A stretch of DNA of 64,000 nt, from assembly GCA_965221175.1 (NCBI GenBank), contig OZ244867.1, positions 2,914,001 to 2,978,000 on the forward strand. Direction: 5' to 3'. The notes beneath the pieces are model-generated. The model was not told where the DNA came from, made no database searches, and was given only the letters and a program-made list of their open reading frames with translations. The DNA comes from JAJDZL01 sp965221175. Lineage in GTDB: Bacteria > Pseudomonadota > Gammaproteobacteria > Arenicellales > JAJDZL01. Shown piece by piece: positions 1 to 7,878 of the stretch. A program made the position numbers and the translations under genes. Each line of letters starts with the position of its first letter. Positions within the stretch are counted from its first letter, which is position 1.

Positions 1-1143
1 CAGTGTTCGGCTAACAAGGCTAACCAAGGCATTGCCAAGTCTATGTTTTCGGAGTGTGTAATAGGTGGGTTCTTTTTTATATTCTCCACGCGCACGTTCA
101 CGACGTGCCTTTTTTGCATATTGCCAGCGCCGTGCAAATGCTACTACAAGTTCTTGGTAAATATCGGTGTCAATGAGACCTGTGCGCCAAAAGCGATATG
201 CCACCATAGCCTCACTTGCGTTGTTTTTGGTAGCAACATCGCTGATCAAATTGCCAGCTAGGTCAATGTGTTCCAATCTATCAAATTCTTGAAGCAACTT
301 CCGTGGAAGCAGGAATTCGCTAGCTACATCATTGCAGAACCTTTCAATTCGAGCAGGTTGTGCGTTCGACACAATTGTGGAGGAGGCATTGCTGACCCCG
401 GTTGAACCTGTGAAGATATGGGTTAGTTCGTGAATCAAAGTAAATGATCAAGCAGGAATTGCATCTTGATCATTGATTATGATGAAAGGTGCAATTTCAT
501 CAGCAATTGCAAATCCTCGGAAGACATGTTCACTAATTGTGGTGTGATGTGACCCAAGATCCCCAACGAGCAGGACAAAAACACCTATGTTTTCAACTTT
601 TTCCCTGAGTACAGAGAACAGAGCATCAGATGAGCGCAGCTCACGCTTGAAAGCATGTTCATTCTCAATTCCGATTGCCTGTCGGATCAGCTTAGCCGCT
701 TTAACTATATTCAGTGTGACAGGTATCGAGCCTACAAAAGCAAGTGGATGAATGTCTTCATCATCTTCTAAAATGGATTTCACCATATCCTGTCTAGCAC
801 GGATATCGCGTAGAAGCGCGTCTAAAAGTGCTGCCTCACGATTCGAGACTACTCCGGGTAAAGTTCGGAAATCCTCTCCGCGATCACCAATAATAGGTGG
901 CGTCTTGCGATAAAATGTCGTTAGAGGTCGTCTGTATATAGTAGCAATCTTGAGAAGTTGAATCCGTGTCGGCTTCGCATCTCCGCGTTCAAAGGCTTCA
1001 AGTTTTTCACTCGCAGTTCCGCCGCGAGCACTCGTTTTTAGACCCAGTCGTGCAGCTGAATCCTCAACTGATAGGCCCAAAGTTTCGCGTGCCCATCTCA
1101 GGATAGAAGGCGTGATATTCTCAGCAAGCCCAGGGTTGTCCAT
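1..1143 (-). pseudogene. XRE-family/ImmA-IrrE metallopeptidase, interrupted by in-frame TGA, runs off window
   Basis: The intact 231-codon part (448-1143) has an N-terminal helix-turn-helix (about residues 10-65) followed by the linker typical of COG2856 proteins (HTH regulator fused to ImmA/IrrE Zn peptidase). It ends at a TGA (448-450 on the minus strand). Past that codon the same frame stays open to the window edge and encodes the expected peptidase domain: SFTLIHELTHIF, then RIERFCNDVASEFLLP. The HExxH-type zinc site HELTH begins only six codons after the stop. Relatives usually have a Trp at the stop position, so one TGG-to-TGA change would explain it. As written, the product keeps the DNA-binding half and loses the protease. 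Other genes here end in TGA normally, so recoding is unlikely. Sequencing error cannot be excluded. Confidence 0.85.
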
Positions 1144-1289
1144 TTGCGATTTCTAGAAGTCGGCTAACTACAAAAATTTTATGACTTATTGTGGTTCAAA
1201 TTGAATCAATATTCCATTTCGAGATATTAGTCTAACATCAGTGGCCGACTTCTCGATATCTAGCAATTAACTGATATACCCTGAAGAGG

Positions 1290-1403
1290 TTACAGGGGTG
1301 CATGCAGTTCATCACTGCCAGTCAATACTTGGTCCGCAATGTCAGAGTGATCTTTTCTAATCAGCCATTTCATAGCCACGCTGGCATCTACAACCCAACT
1401 CAC
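1290..1403 (-). pseudogene. Truncated PIN-domain toxin (VapC/FitB type)
   Basis: A GTG codon (1401-1403) overlaps the antitoxin stop TAG by one base and opens a 37-codon frame that begins VSWVVDASVAMKWLI, the first strand and first catalytic Asp of PIN ribonuclease toxins. It ends at TAA (1290-1292) after HAPL, just where the family continues into its second helix. The remaining acidic residues of the PIN active site are missing, so no nuclease activity is expected. It is the 5' stub of the toxin gene of this toxin-antitoxin pair. I found no continuation in the 146 bases between it and the XRE gene. Confidence 0.75.
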
Positions 1404-1660
1404 TAGACGATACGATGCCCTAAACCACGATCTTCCCGAATCAGATCTTCCGATGGTGTCTGCGTGCTTCCTTTAGTCACTTGTCGCAAATCTGCCGCTA
1501 GAGACCGGAATGACTCACGTTCTAACTGATCGCCATCGTTCACAACTTGTTCCAAAATGTAGCGAACTTCACCTTCAAGAGATCGCTTATTGTCAGAGGC
1601 GCGTTTCTTAAGGCGCTGAACTACATCGTCGTCCAGCCGTCGTACATTAATCGTTGCCAT
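1403..1660 (-). CDS. FitA/VapB-type ribbon-helix-helix antitoxin
   Basis: An 85-residue protein starting MATINVRRLDDDVVQRLKKRA, the Arc-type ribbon-helix-helix (about residues 1-40) of FitA-like antitoxins. Members bind operator DNA as dimers and wrap their C-terminal tail around a PIN-domain toxin. The C-terminal part (about 45-85) is polar and fits the toxin-binding tail. The partner gene overlaps its stop codon but is truncated after 37 codons. The antitoxin is therefore an orphan: it may act as a repressor or immunity remnant, or be decaying. Confidence 0.8.
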   Translation of the reverse strand: MATINVRRLDDDVVQRLKKRASDNKRSLEGEVRYILEQVVNDGDQLERESFRSLAADLRQVTKGSTQTPSEDLIREDRGLGHRIV

Positions 1661-2154
1661 TGGCAGTCCGAATTGTTTGTCATCAAAATGACATCACTTA
1701 ATACTAAGCACATGAGAAAATTTGTCAGATAAAACAAATGCTAATGTTCGCAAGCTCTTTCAATGAATGGGGTGACTGCCGTGTAACAGGTAAAATTTCG
1801 GGCACTCATCGATCTGTTGTCTATGAAGAGCTATTTGCACACTAGGCTGCAAATCATTGAATCCGAATTTACAGGAGAATTTCGTTACTTACTAGCTACA
1901 CATTCAGGAATTTAATTTGTGATTTGCGATTTTTTAGGGTTAATTCTTCAGTTGTGCGTCAGAATCTGATGTTGTCTCCAAATTTGCAGGTGTCTTTATA
2001 CTAAAACTAACGTGTGTTTGATACAATCAAACTAAGGTAATGAGCACGAATGTTCTCAACAGTTCAAGTTTGGTATCTGACTCAAGCTACTTATGTCGAA
2101 GTAGATGAAATTACAAACCTCAATGATTCAATTGAATAGTAAATTTATTAGGAT
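1661..2154. other. Intergenic region between antitoxin and methyltransferase
   Basis: About 490 AT-rich bases. The left end must hold the minus-strand antitoxin promoter and the right end the methyltransferase promoter and an inverted repeat (2016-2032). A 29-codon frame (2050-2139, plus strand, beginning MFSTVQVWYL) follows an AAGG-like sequence. It is too short and unlike anything I know to be called a gene. Confidence 0.5.
2016..2032. promoter_or_regulatory. Operator-like inverted repeat upstream of restriction-modification genes
   Basis: GTTTGAT-ACA-ATCAAAC is a perfect 7-bp inverted repeat with a 3-bp spacer, about 120 bp upstream of the methyltransferase start. Type II restriction-modification operons are often controlled by methyltransferase or C-protein binding to such sites. 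No C-protein gene is seen here, so binding by the methyltransferase itself or another factor is inference. Confidence 0.4.
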
Positions 2155-3108
2155 ATGAAGCAAGACCAATTTGCGGAGAATGAATTGTCAAGTGCTCGGC
2201 CTTTAGCGTTGATTGACACCGAAACATTTGAAGGGCACAGAGTATCCGTAGCATCGTTGGTTGATGACATTCACAATGTTGATTGCATCGAATTGATGCG
2301 TTCTATGCCTTCAAATTCAGTGAGTGTCGTATTCGCAGACCCGCCATTCAATCTCAGTAAAAAGTATCTGTCATACAAGGATAACCTGCCGTATCAAGAG
2401 TACATCAATTGGACACAGGAGTGGGTTGCCGAAGCATGTCGAATTTTGAAACCCGATGGGAGTATTTTTGTTTACAACATTCCAAAATTGCTAGTAGATA
2501 CCGCAGCGATTCTCAATAATTACGCGCACTTTCGGCACTGGATTGCCTGGAATTCTAATAGTCAGCCTTTAGGGAAAACCCTTCAGCCAGCTCACTACGG
2601 CATTCTTTTCTACACCAAGAGTAAATCTGGAAAATTTTATGATGTTCGTGCACCCCATAAAACCTGCAGAGTTTGTAAAAAATTCTTAAAAGATTATGGA
2701 GGGAAGGAGCACCTACGCCATCCTTTCGGTTATCAGGTTAGCGATGTATGGGACGATATTCATAGAGTTCGTCACAATTCAAAAAGGATTGATGCACACC
2801 CTTGCCAATTGCCTGTACATTTATTGGAACGAATATTCTTGATGACCACTGACGAAAATGACATTGTTTTTGATCCGTTTTGTGGAGGAGGCTCCGCTGC
2901 GGTTGCCGCAAAGCAAATGGGGCGTAAATACATTGGTGCAGATATTGATAAATATTATTGCAGTGTTGCAAGAAACAAACTCAACTCATCAAGGCCTGTA
3001 ATGGAATACGGTTGTTATGTTTCTATTCATTTACGAAAGATAGTTTCGATCAGAGACCTTGATGCTACCGAATACTTGCGGCGTGCGTCTACTAGCATGA
3101 ACAAGTAG
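2155..3108 (+). CDS. Type II DNA methyltransferase (N6-adenine/N4-cytosine, beta order)
   Basis: A 317-residue SAM-dependent DNA methyltransferase. The catalytic motif IV DPPFNLSKKY lies near residue 62 and the SAM-binding motif FDPFCGGGSAA near residue 240. That order (catalytic before SAM-binding) is the beta class of PF01555 enzymes. Between them lie a CRVCKK zinc-finger-like pair and the target-recognition region. The start is an ATG behind a weak TAGGAT. The restriction-enzyme candidate begins 12 bp downstream, so the two likely form one operon. The methyltransferase would protect host DNA from that nuclease. The target sequence cannot be read from the protein. The pair looks AT-richer than the catabolic genes downstream, consistent with transfer. 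Confidence 0.9.
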   Translation: MKQDQFAENELSSARPLALIDTETFEGHRVSVASLVDDIHNVDCIELMRSMPSNSVSVVFADPPFNLSKKYLSYKDNLPYQEYINWTQEWVAEACRILKPDGSIFVYNIPKLLVDTAAILNNYAHFRHWIAWNSNSQPLGKTLQPAHYGILFYTKSKSGKFYDVRAPHKTCRVCKKFLKDYGGKEHLRHPFGYQVSDVWDDIHRVRHNSKRIDAHPCQLPVHLLERIFLMTTDENDIVFDPFCGGGSAAVAAKQMGRKYIGADIDKYYCSVARNKLNSSRPVMEYGCYVSIHLRKIVSIRDLDATEYLRRASTSMNK

Positions 3109-3120
3109 TTCAACTGCCAT

Positions 3121-4020
3121 ATGCCTGATAAGCCTCAAAAACTGGATTTTGAAACATTCCAGACCCACATGAGCGTGTTCCTTGATTTTCCGGATTTGGA
3201 AGATAGGTTTGACAATGAAATTATTAATTTTATTGAAAGACATAGATTTCGTAGTTTAAATTCACAGTCGGAATTCTCTGTTGATAATCTCGTTGATCAC
3301 TTAAGAAATGACGATCGCGATAGTGGCAGGCTTAAGGCAATTATCGGACTGACTGGTGGTTCACTAGAGCGACTGAAGAGAATTCTGCTAGCTTTGTACC
3401 CGGAAGGTCGATGGAATGATTTGAGAAATGATGAATCTGTACTGAAACGAATTGCGAACTTTATGGTCAATCCTGACGATGAGGAGTCCATTCCGAGGTT
3501 CATTCGAAATAGCTTTCAGTTGCCTAAAAACTGGGTTCAGTTACTTGGAAATGAACAATATCTACGAGTGTTGGCGCAAAAATCACTGCAATCCAAGTAT
3601 GCGGTTCGCATGGGTCAATCCTTGGAGGACCGCATTACTGACGAGGTTTCCAGTTTACACCTCGCACACGAAAAAGGACAAGTTGAAATTGTGGATTTCA
3701 AGGAGGTTGACGTTGCTATTCCAAATGTGTCGAATCCTGAAATTCTTATCATGAGTTCCTATGCCCTTACAACTTCATCATCACAGTCCAGCAGAGCAAA
3801 TGAGCAGGCTGCAATGTATGAAAAAGTTCAAACATACAATAGAAGATCTCAAAAAATTAAGTATGGAAACCCCATTACATTTATTAATGTAATTGATGGT
3901 GGTGGTTGGATTGAGCGAAAAAATGATTTGCTTAAGATGTGGGTTGATTGCGATTATTGCTTTTGCAACTTCGATATCAAGGAGATTGGAGTCGTTCTAA
4001 AATACCATTTTTCGTTGTAA
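3121..4020 (+). CDS. Probable type II restriction endonuclease
   Basis: A 299-residue protein encoded 12 bp after the methyltransferase on the same strand, the usual place for the cognate nuclease. A PD-(D/E)XK-like core is suggested around residues 185-205, where RITDEV and then VEIVDFKEVDVAI resemble the strand bearing the acidic and lysine ligands. The C-terminal FINVIDGGGWIERKNDL resembles the end of several type II endonucleases, where a GGW segment precedes a final helix. I could not assign a named restriction family, so the call rests on context plus these partial motifs. Full length and undamaged. Confidence 0.6.
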   Translation: MPDKPQKLDFETFQTHMSVFLDFPDLEDRFDNEIINFIERHRFRSLNSQSEFSVDNLVDHLRNDDRDSGRLKAIIGLTGGSLERLKRILLALYPEGRWNDLRNDESVLKRIANFMVNPDDEESIPRFIRNSFQLPKNWVQLLGNEQYLRVLAQKSLQSKYAVRMGQSLEDRITDEVSSLHLAHEKGQVEIVDFKEVDVAIPNVSNPEILIMSSYALTTSSSQSSRANEQAAMYEKVQTYNRRSQKIKYGNPITFINVIDGGGWIERKNDLLKMWVDCDYCFCNFDIKEIGVVLKYHFSL

Positions 4021-4122
4021 TTTCGTCCCTTGTTCTAGTGAAAATTTAACTGTCTCATTTATATCATCTGTAAATTGATTTTTTGGCAGGGTGAAACTGG
4101 AAATCTGACAAGGAGGATCACT

Positions 4123-4284
4123 GTGTCTTTTTCGCAATTCGGTGCCGGTATTGGGTTAACTGAAGCCGAATCTCTATACAGTTTGCTGTCAAAACAGGGT
4201 TGCATAGCCAACGGCACTTTGTCTGGTAAACTGATCGCGCAATTGGTGATGGACTGTACATCATCCAACCTTGAAGCCTTTTGA
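4123..4284 (+). CDS. Small ORF with strong Shine-Dalgarno, unknown
   Basis: A GTG-started frame of 53 codons (SFSQFGAGIGLTEAESLYSL...) follows a near-perfect AAGGAGG (4110-4116) at 6-bp spacing. No domain is recognised. The frame is open further upstream to 4075, but the ribosome site favours the GTG. It may be a real small protein or the leftover of a larger gene. Coding status is uncertain. Confidence 0.3.
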   Translation: MSFSQFGAGIGLTEAESLYSLLSKQGCIANGTLSGKLIAQLVMDCTSSNLEAF

Positions 4285-4578
4285 GCATGGCCTCGTCCAA
4301 GCAATTACCGCCTGAATATTCTACCTAATATGGTGTAAATTTAGTAATGCGCAGGGGAAGTATTCAGAGCGAACAAGATAAAATGATGTTGAGTTTGACA
4401 TGGATAGCCTATCGGCTTTTTTGACTCCATTCTGTGGGGCCGCGATAGATGCAATGGCTACATCAAGAGCACGGATCTGTCTGAGGAGGCACTGTCGCGG
4501 TTATGATTAGATATCGAACATTCCCTGTCTTCGGAAATAAAGCCCAACGAACTCCGTTTATACTCACTGCCAATTCAG
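4285..4578. other. Intergenic, no recognisable feature
   Basis: About 290 bases with short broken frames on both strands. No RNA gene, repeat or terminator recognised. It may be decayed sequence at the edge of the restriction-modification block. Confidence 0.4.
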
Positions 4579-5145
4579 TCAATTTATCTCTGCAGCTCCT
4601 ACAAAATTAATACCCCAATTGACATTGTTGTTACCAACTGGACCGTACCAGTGATTTATATTCACCCCACGCCGTCGAATTAATCTAGCCACCGGTTCAT
4701 CATAATTAGGTAGAACCGCTGAGGCATTGTGTTGTCCTATCGCGACAAAGTGTAAATGTACATCATCACTCAATGGCAAGGGATTTTTCCATTTCCCAGA
4801 ATTTTCATTTAGTTGTACCAGTTTCTCAATTTCTTGATTTTGCACATATTCAATTAATTTTTGTATGTCGTTTTTATACTGTGGTTTATAGTGAGGCATA
4901 AATTTTAATTCGAAGATTTCGCTAATTTCCCCATTCCTTACTACAACAAGATCAGGCTTGTAGGCACTTCTAATTCCAGGTTCTTTAGGCCATGTAGGTT
5001 CGACGACGATAAAAGAACTATTTGGTAGACTTTGTCGTATTTGATGGTAAATCTCTGCCTGCAGCCCGCGTTCTCCGACACAATATCCTTCAGTGTATTC
5101 CCAATAGACACTATCCCATATCTGTTTACAGAGTTGTACATTCAT
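4579..5145 (-). CDS. Hypothetical protein with PD-(D/E)XK nuclease-like core
   Basis: A 188-residue protein if started at the ATG 5143-5145, which follows GAGGGAATAGG; a start 13 codons upstream has no better ribosome site. Around residues 65-85, KPDLVVVRNG is followed by EIFELKF, the classic PD...ExK layout of restriction-like nucleases. An N-terminal GERGLQAEIYHQIR helix is also typical of the fold. It could be a stand-alone nuclease, a restriction accessory or a nuclease-fold regulator. No partner gene is adjacent; the nearest neighbours are the restriction-modification pair on the other strand. Confidence 0.5.
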   Translation of the reverse strand: MNVQLCKQIWDSVYWEYTEGYCVGERGLQAEIYHQIRQSLPNSSFIVVEPTWPKEPGIRSAYKPDLVVVRNGEISEIFELKFMPHYKPQYKNDIQKLIEYVQNQEIEKLVQLNENSGKWKNPLPLSDDVHLHFVAIGQHNASAVLPNYDEPVARLIRRRGVNINHWYGPVGNNNVNWGINFVGAAEIN

Positions 5146-5673
5146 ATTGCCTATTCCCTCAATTGGTGTAGTGAATAGCCCCAATAGTACGCCTATCGGG
5201 ATGTAATTACACTCCGTTTAACCGACTGACCAACTTGAGCTGGTTTGAAAACGAAATATTCAGGCATTCGATTAAAAGTTCAGTACACCTCAGTTTTCTT
5301 AGTCTAATCGAATTTAGTTCTGACGTGAGTTAGCACTGAACAGAAACATCTCGGTGAATTGATTGGAGCAACAACGTCGGGCGCAAATGCATTAAATTGA
5401 CTACGCTGATTCGAACAATCGTGTAGTTCCCCAATTAACTTGGAATATCGTCATAGCGAGACAGAACGGAAAAATTTCTTTTCCGATTGCACTATAGAAC
5501 TTGATATATTATTTTTAGAAGTATTTGGTTGAGTTAGAGTGAGTTATCTAACCGCGGCTGTTTTGACATCTTCGACAGGCCGCCATTCTGATTTCTGAAT
5601 AGAGGAATCAGCAAAATCGAAGGGATTCAATTCTTTCGCACGACAGAAACAATAACGCCGCGTATGGATTCTA
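5146..5673. other. Intergenic boundary of accessory block
   Basis: About 530 bases with no coding frame that I can support, no RNA gene and no clear repeat. It separates the defence-type genes from the catabolic region, so it should contain the promoters of both flanking, divergent genes. Confidence 0.5.
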
Positions 5674-6867
5674 ATGGTATTTGATATACAAAAAGCCCGC
5701 CTCGAAACGCCTGGATGTTTCGGCATGGTACATCTGCATCACTCCGGTTCAGCACTGATGCCGCTGCCCGTCATTGATGCAGTCAGAGATCATCTGGAGC
5801 TTGAATTGATTCGCGGCGGTTACGAAGCCGAACAAGAAGCAAGCGAAAAACTGACTGGCACTTATTCATCTATTGCCAGGATGCTCAATTGCAGCGTCAA
5901 TGAAATCGCTCTGACCGAGAGTGCAACTGCTTCATGGAATGCTGTGTTTTATGGCATTGCCCAAACATTCAAGGAAGGTGACCGAATACTCACCTCGCGT
6001 TCTGAATACGTGTCGAACATGATCGCTTATCTGCAAATCGCAAAAAAAACTGGAGCGCAGGTGCAGATCATACCCGACGACGCACGCGGGCAATTGGATG
6101 TTCGAGCGCTCGAATCCATGATCGGTAACAACGTGAAACTGATTTCGGTGACCCATGTTCCAACTCACAATGGGCTGGTGAATCCGATCAATGAAATCGG
6201 ACAGATTGCCAGTGACTACAGTATTCCCTACATCGTAGATGCCTGCCAGTCGGCAGGGCAGATGCCGCTGGATGTCGTGCAGATTGGATGCGATGCATTA
6301 TCTGCAACCGGCAGGAAATTCCTGAGAGGTCCACGCGGAACCGGTTTTTTATACGTTCGTGAGCAATCATTGGAAAAATTTCCACCGCCCTTTCTTGATC
6401 TTCATGCAGCCACCTGGACCGGAATAGACTCGTATGAAATCCAAGCTGGAGCGCGCCGCTATGAAATGTTCGAATCAAGTATCGCCAACCGAATCGGCCT
6501 GGGCGCAGCGGTGGATTACGCTTTGTCTTGGGGACTGGCGGAAATCTATTCGAGAATTCGTTTTCTTGCCGACAAGCTACGCGAATCGCTGGGTGAAATT
6601 GACGGTGTAACGTTGCGGGATAAAGGACCTGAAAAATGCGGCATCGTAACCTTTTCAATAGAAGGAGTTGATGCGGCGAAATTTCAGAAGCAGATGCGAC
6701 TCAAGAACATCAATGTCGGTGTCTCCATGCGTAATTGTGCAGTAATTGATCTGGACGACTGGGGCGTTGATTCGATTACTCGAAGTCCGGTTCACTATTA
6801 CAACTCGGAAGACGAAATCGAATTATTTTCCAGAGAGGTACAGAAGAAAGCTGCCGAGATACGCTGA
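5674..6867 (+). CDS. Class V PLP-dependent aminotransferase/cysteine-desulfurase-like protein
   Basis: A 397-residue fold-type I PLP enzyme. The segment VDACQSAGQ (about residue 188) provides the cofactor-binding Asp. ATGRKFLRGPRGTG (about 208-221) contains the Schiff-base lysine in the context typical of the isopenicillin-N-epimerase/SufS-like branch of class V. N-terminal ETPGCFG...HSGSALMP matches this branch, although most relatives have NN where this one has HH before the GSA-like loop. Members act as C-S lyases, epimerases or transaminases, and the substrate cannot be read from sequence. It stands at the start of the catabolic region, convergent with the Ada-like gene, so a role in sulfur or amine metabolism is only a guess. 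Confidence 0.85.
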   Translation: MVFDIQKARLETPGCFGMVHLHHSGSALMPLPVIDAVRDHLELELIRGGYEAEQEASEKLTGTYSSIARMLNCSVNEIALTESATASWNAVFYGIAQTFKEGDRILTSRSEYVSNMIAYLQIAKKTGAQVQIIPDDARGQLDVRALESMIGNNVKLISVTHVPTHNGLVNPINEIGQIASDYSIPYIVDACQSAGQMPLDVVQIGCDALSATGRKFLRGPRGTGFLYVREQSLEKFPPPFLDLHAATWTGIDSYEIQAGARRYEMFESSIANRIGLGAAVDYALSWGLAEIYSRIRFLADKLRESLGEIDGVTLRDKGPEKCGIVTFSIEGVDAAKFQKQMRLKNINVGVSMRNCAVIDLDDWGVDSITRSPVHYYNSEDEIELFSREVQKKAAEIR

Positions 6868-6905
6868 TTTCCGGCTCTGGAAAAACTACACGAGCTAGTG
6901 TTTCG

Positions 6906-7745
6906 TCAGTTACAGTCCATCCGCGCAGCTTCCCAGGCCAGAATGGCTTTCTTGCGAGTTAGTCCCCACCGATAACCACCCAACGCACCAGTGTTGCGAA
7001 TCACTCGGTGGCATGGTATGAGATAGGAGATTGCATTGCGTCCAACAGCCGAAGCAACTGCACGCACGGCTTTTGGGTGATCGACATTCTGTGCGATTTG
7101 ACTATAGGAGACAACCTCGCCCGCAGGAATCTTCAGCAGCGCTTCCCATACCCGAATCTGCAGGTTTGTTCCCTTAACATGCAGCATGACTGAGCTGTTT
7201 GTGTCACCTTCGCTGCTGAATGCCCGCTTGATGATTGACTCTGTACGGCAAGGATTTTCAGAAAACCGCGCAGCATTCCATTCGGACCGGAGATCACTCA
7301 GCCCGCTTTCATCGTCATGGAAGCTTAACCAGCACAGCCCTTTATCGGTTGCAGCCGCAAGACAGATTCCGAAAGGAGTTGAATGCCAGCCATAATCAAT
7401 GGACAGCGAATCACCGTACTTCCTATACTGTTCCGGAGTCATCGCATAGATGTTTACCATCAGTTCATGCAGTCGGCTGGAGCTCGAAAGTCCTGAATCC
7501 ATGGAAACATCAAGCACCGGATTGGAATTTCGAAGAAGTGCACTCGAGTACTGGGCGGTCAGGTACTGAACGAAGCGTTTCGGAGAAATTCCGGCCCAGC
7601 GTTTGAACAGCCTCTGAAAATGGTATTCGCTTAGTCCAACATGACTGGCAACTTGCTTCAGGGAAGGCTGCTCGGAAAAATGCTCTTCAAGATAGTGTAT
7701 TGATCTTTCGATTCGATTGTAGTCGTTCACAGAATTTGCACTCAC
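6906..7745 (-). CDS. Ada-like AraC regulator/O6-methylguanine-DNA methyltransferase
   Basis: A 279-residue bifunctional protein. Residues about 10-100 form an AraC-type double helix-turn-helix (ASHVGLSEYHFQRLFKRW). Residues about 190-275 form the alkyl-acceptor domain with the active-site motif PCHRV and the flanking arginine finger region (ASAVGRNAIS). The N-terminal zinc domain of full Ada that takes methyl groups from phosphotriesters is absent, so the usual methyl-phosphotriester switch is missing. It reads away from the flavoprotein gene across a 133-bp gap, so it could regulate that gene. Family function is DNA alkylation repair. Confidence 0.9.
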   Translation of the reverse strand: MSANSVNDYNRIERSIHYLEEHFSEQPSLKQVASHVGLSEYHFQRLFKRWAGISPKRFVQYLTAQYSSALLRNSNPVLDVSMDSGLSSSSRLHELMVNIYAMTPEQYRKYGDSLSIDYGWHSTPFGICLAAATDKGLCWLSFHDDESGLSDLRSEWNAARFSENPCRTESIIKRAFSSEGDTNSSVMLHVKGTNLQIRVWEALLKIPAGEVVSYSQIAQNVDHPKAVRAVASAVGRNAISYLIPCHRVIRNTGALGGYRWGLTRKKAILAWEAARMDCN

Positions 7746-7878
7746 TTCTCTGACTGGATATCTTTTGAATACATTGTGGATTTTTTCTGAACGTCTTGCA
7801 ATCCGATTCTTGCGATAAAATTGACAGTTTGTACTATATCCCCAACACAGTGTCTACGATCAATATTGAGGAACTGAA
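7746..7878. promoter_or_regulatory. Divergent promoter region between Ada-like gene and flavoprotein gene
   Basis: Both flanking genes start outward from this 133-bp gap, so both promoters must lie here. A GAGGAACTGAA ribosome site precedes the ATG at 7879. No operator is clear by eye. Confidence 0.5.

Noticed and set aside
448..450. TGA read as tryptophan throughout the genome
   Set aside because: Many intact genes in the window end in TGA with normal length, and Trp is encoded by TGG elsewhere, so this is a local lesion.
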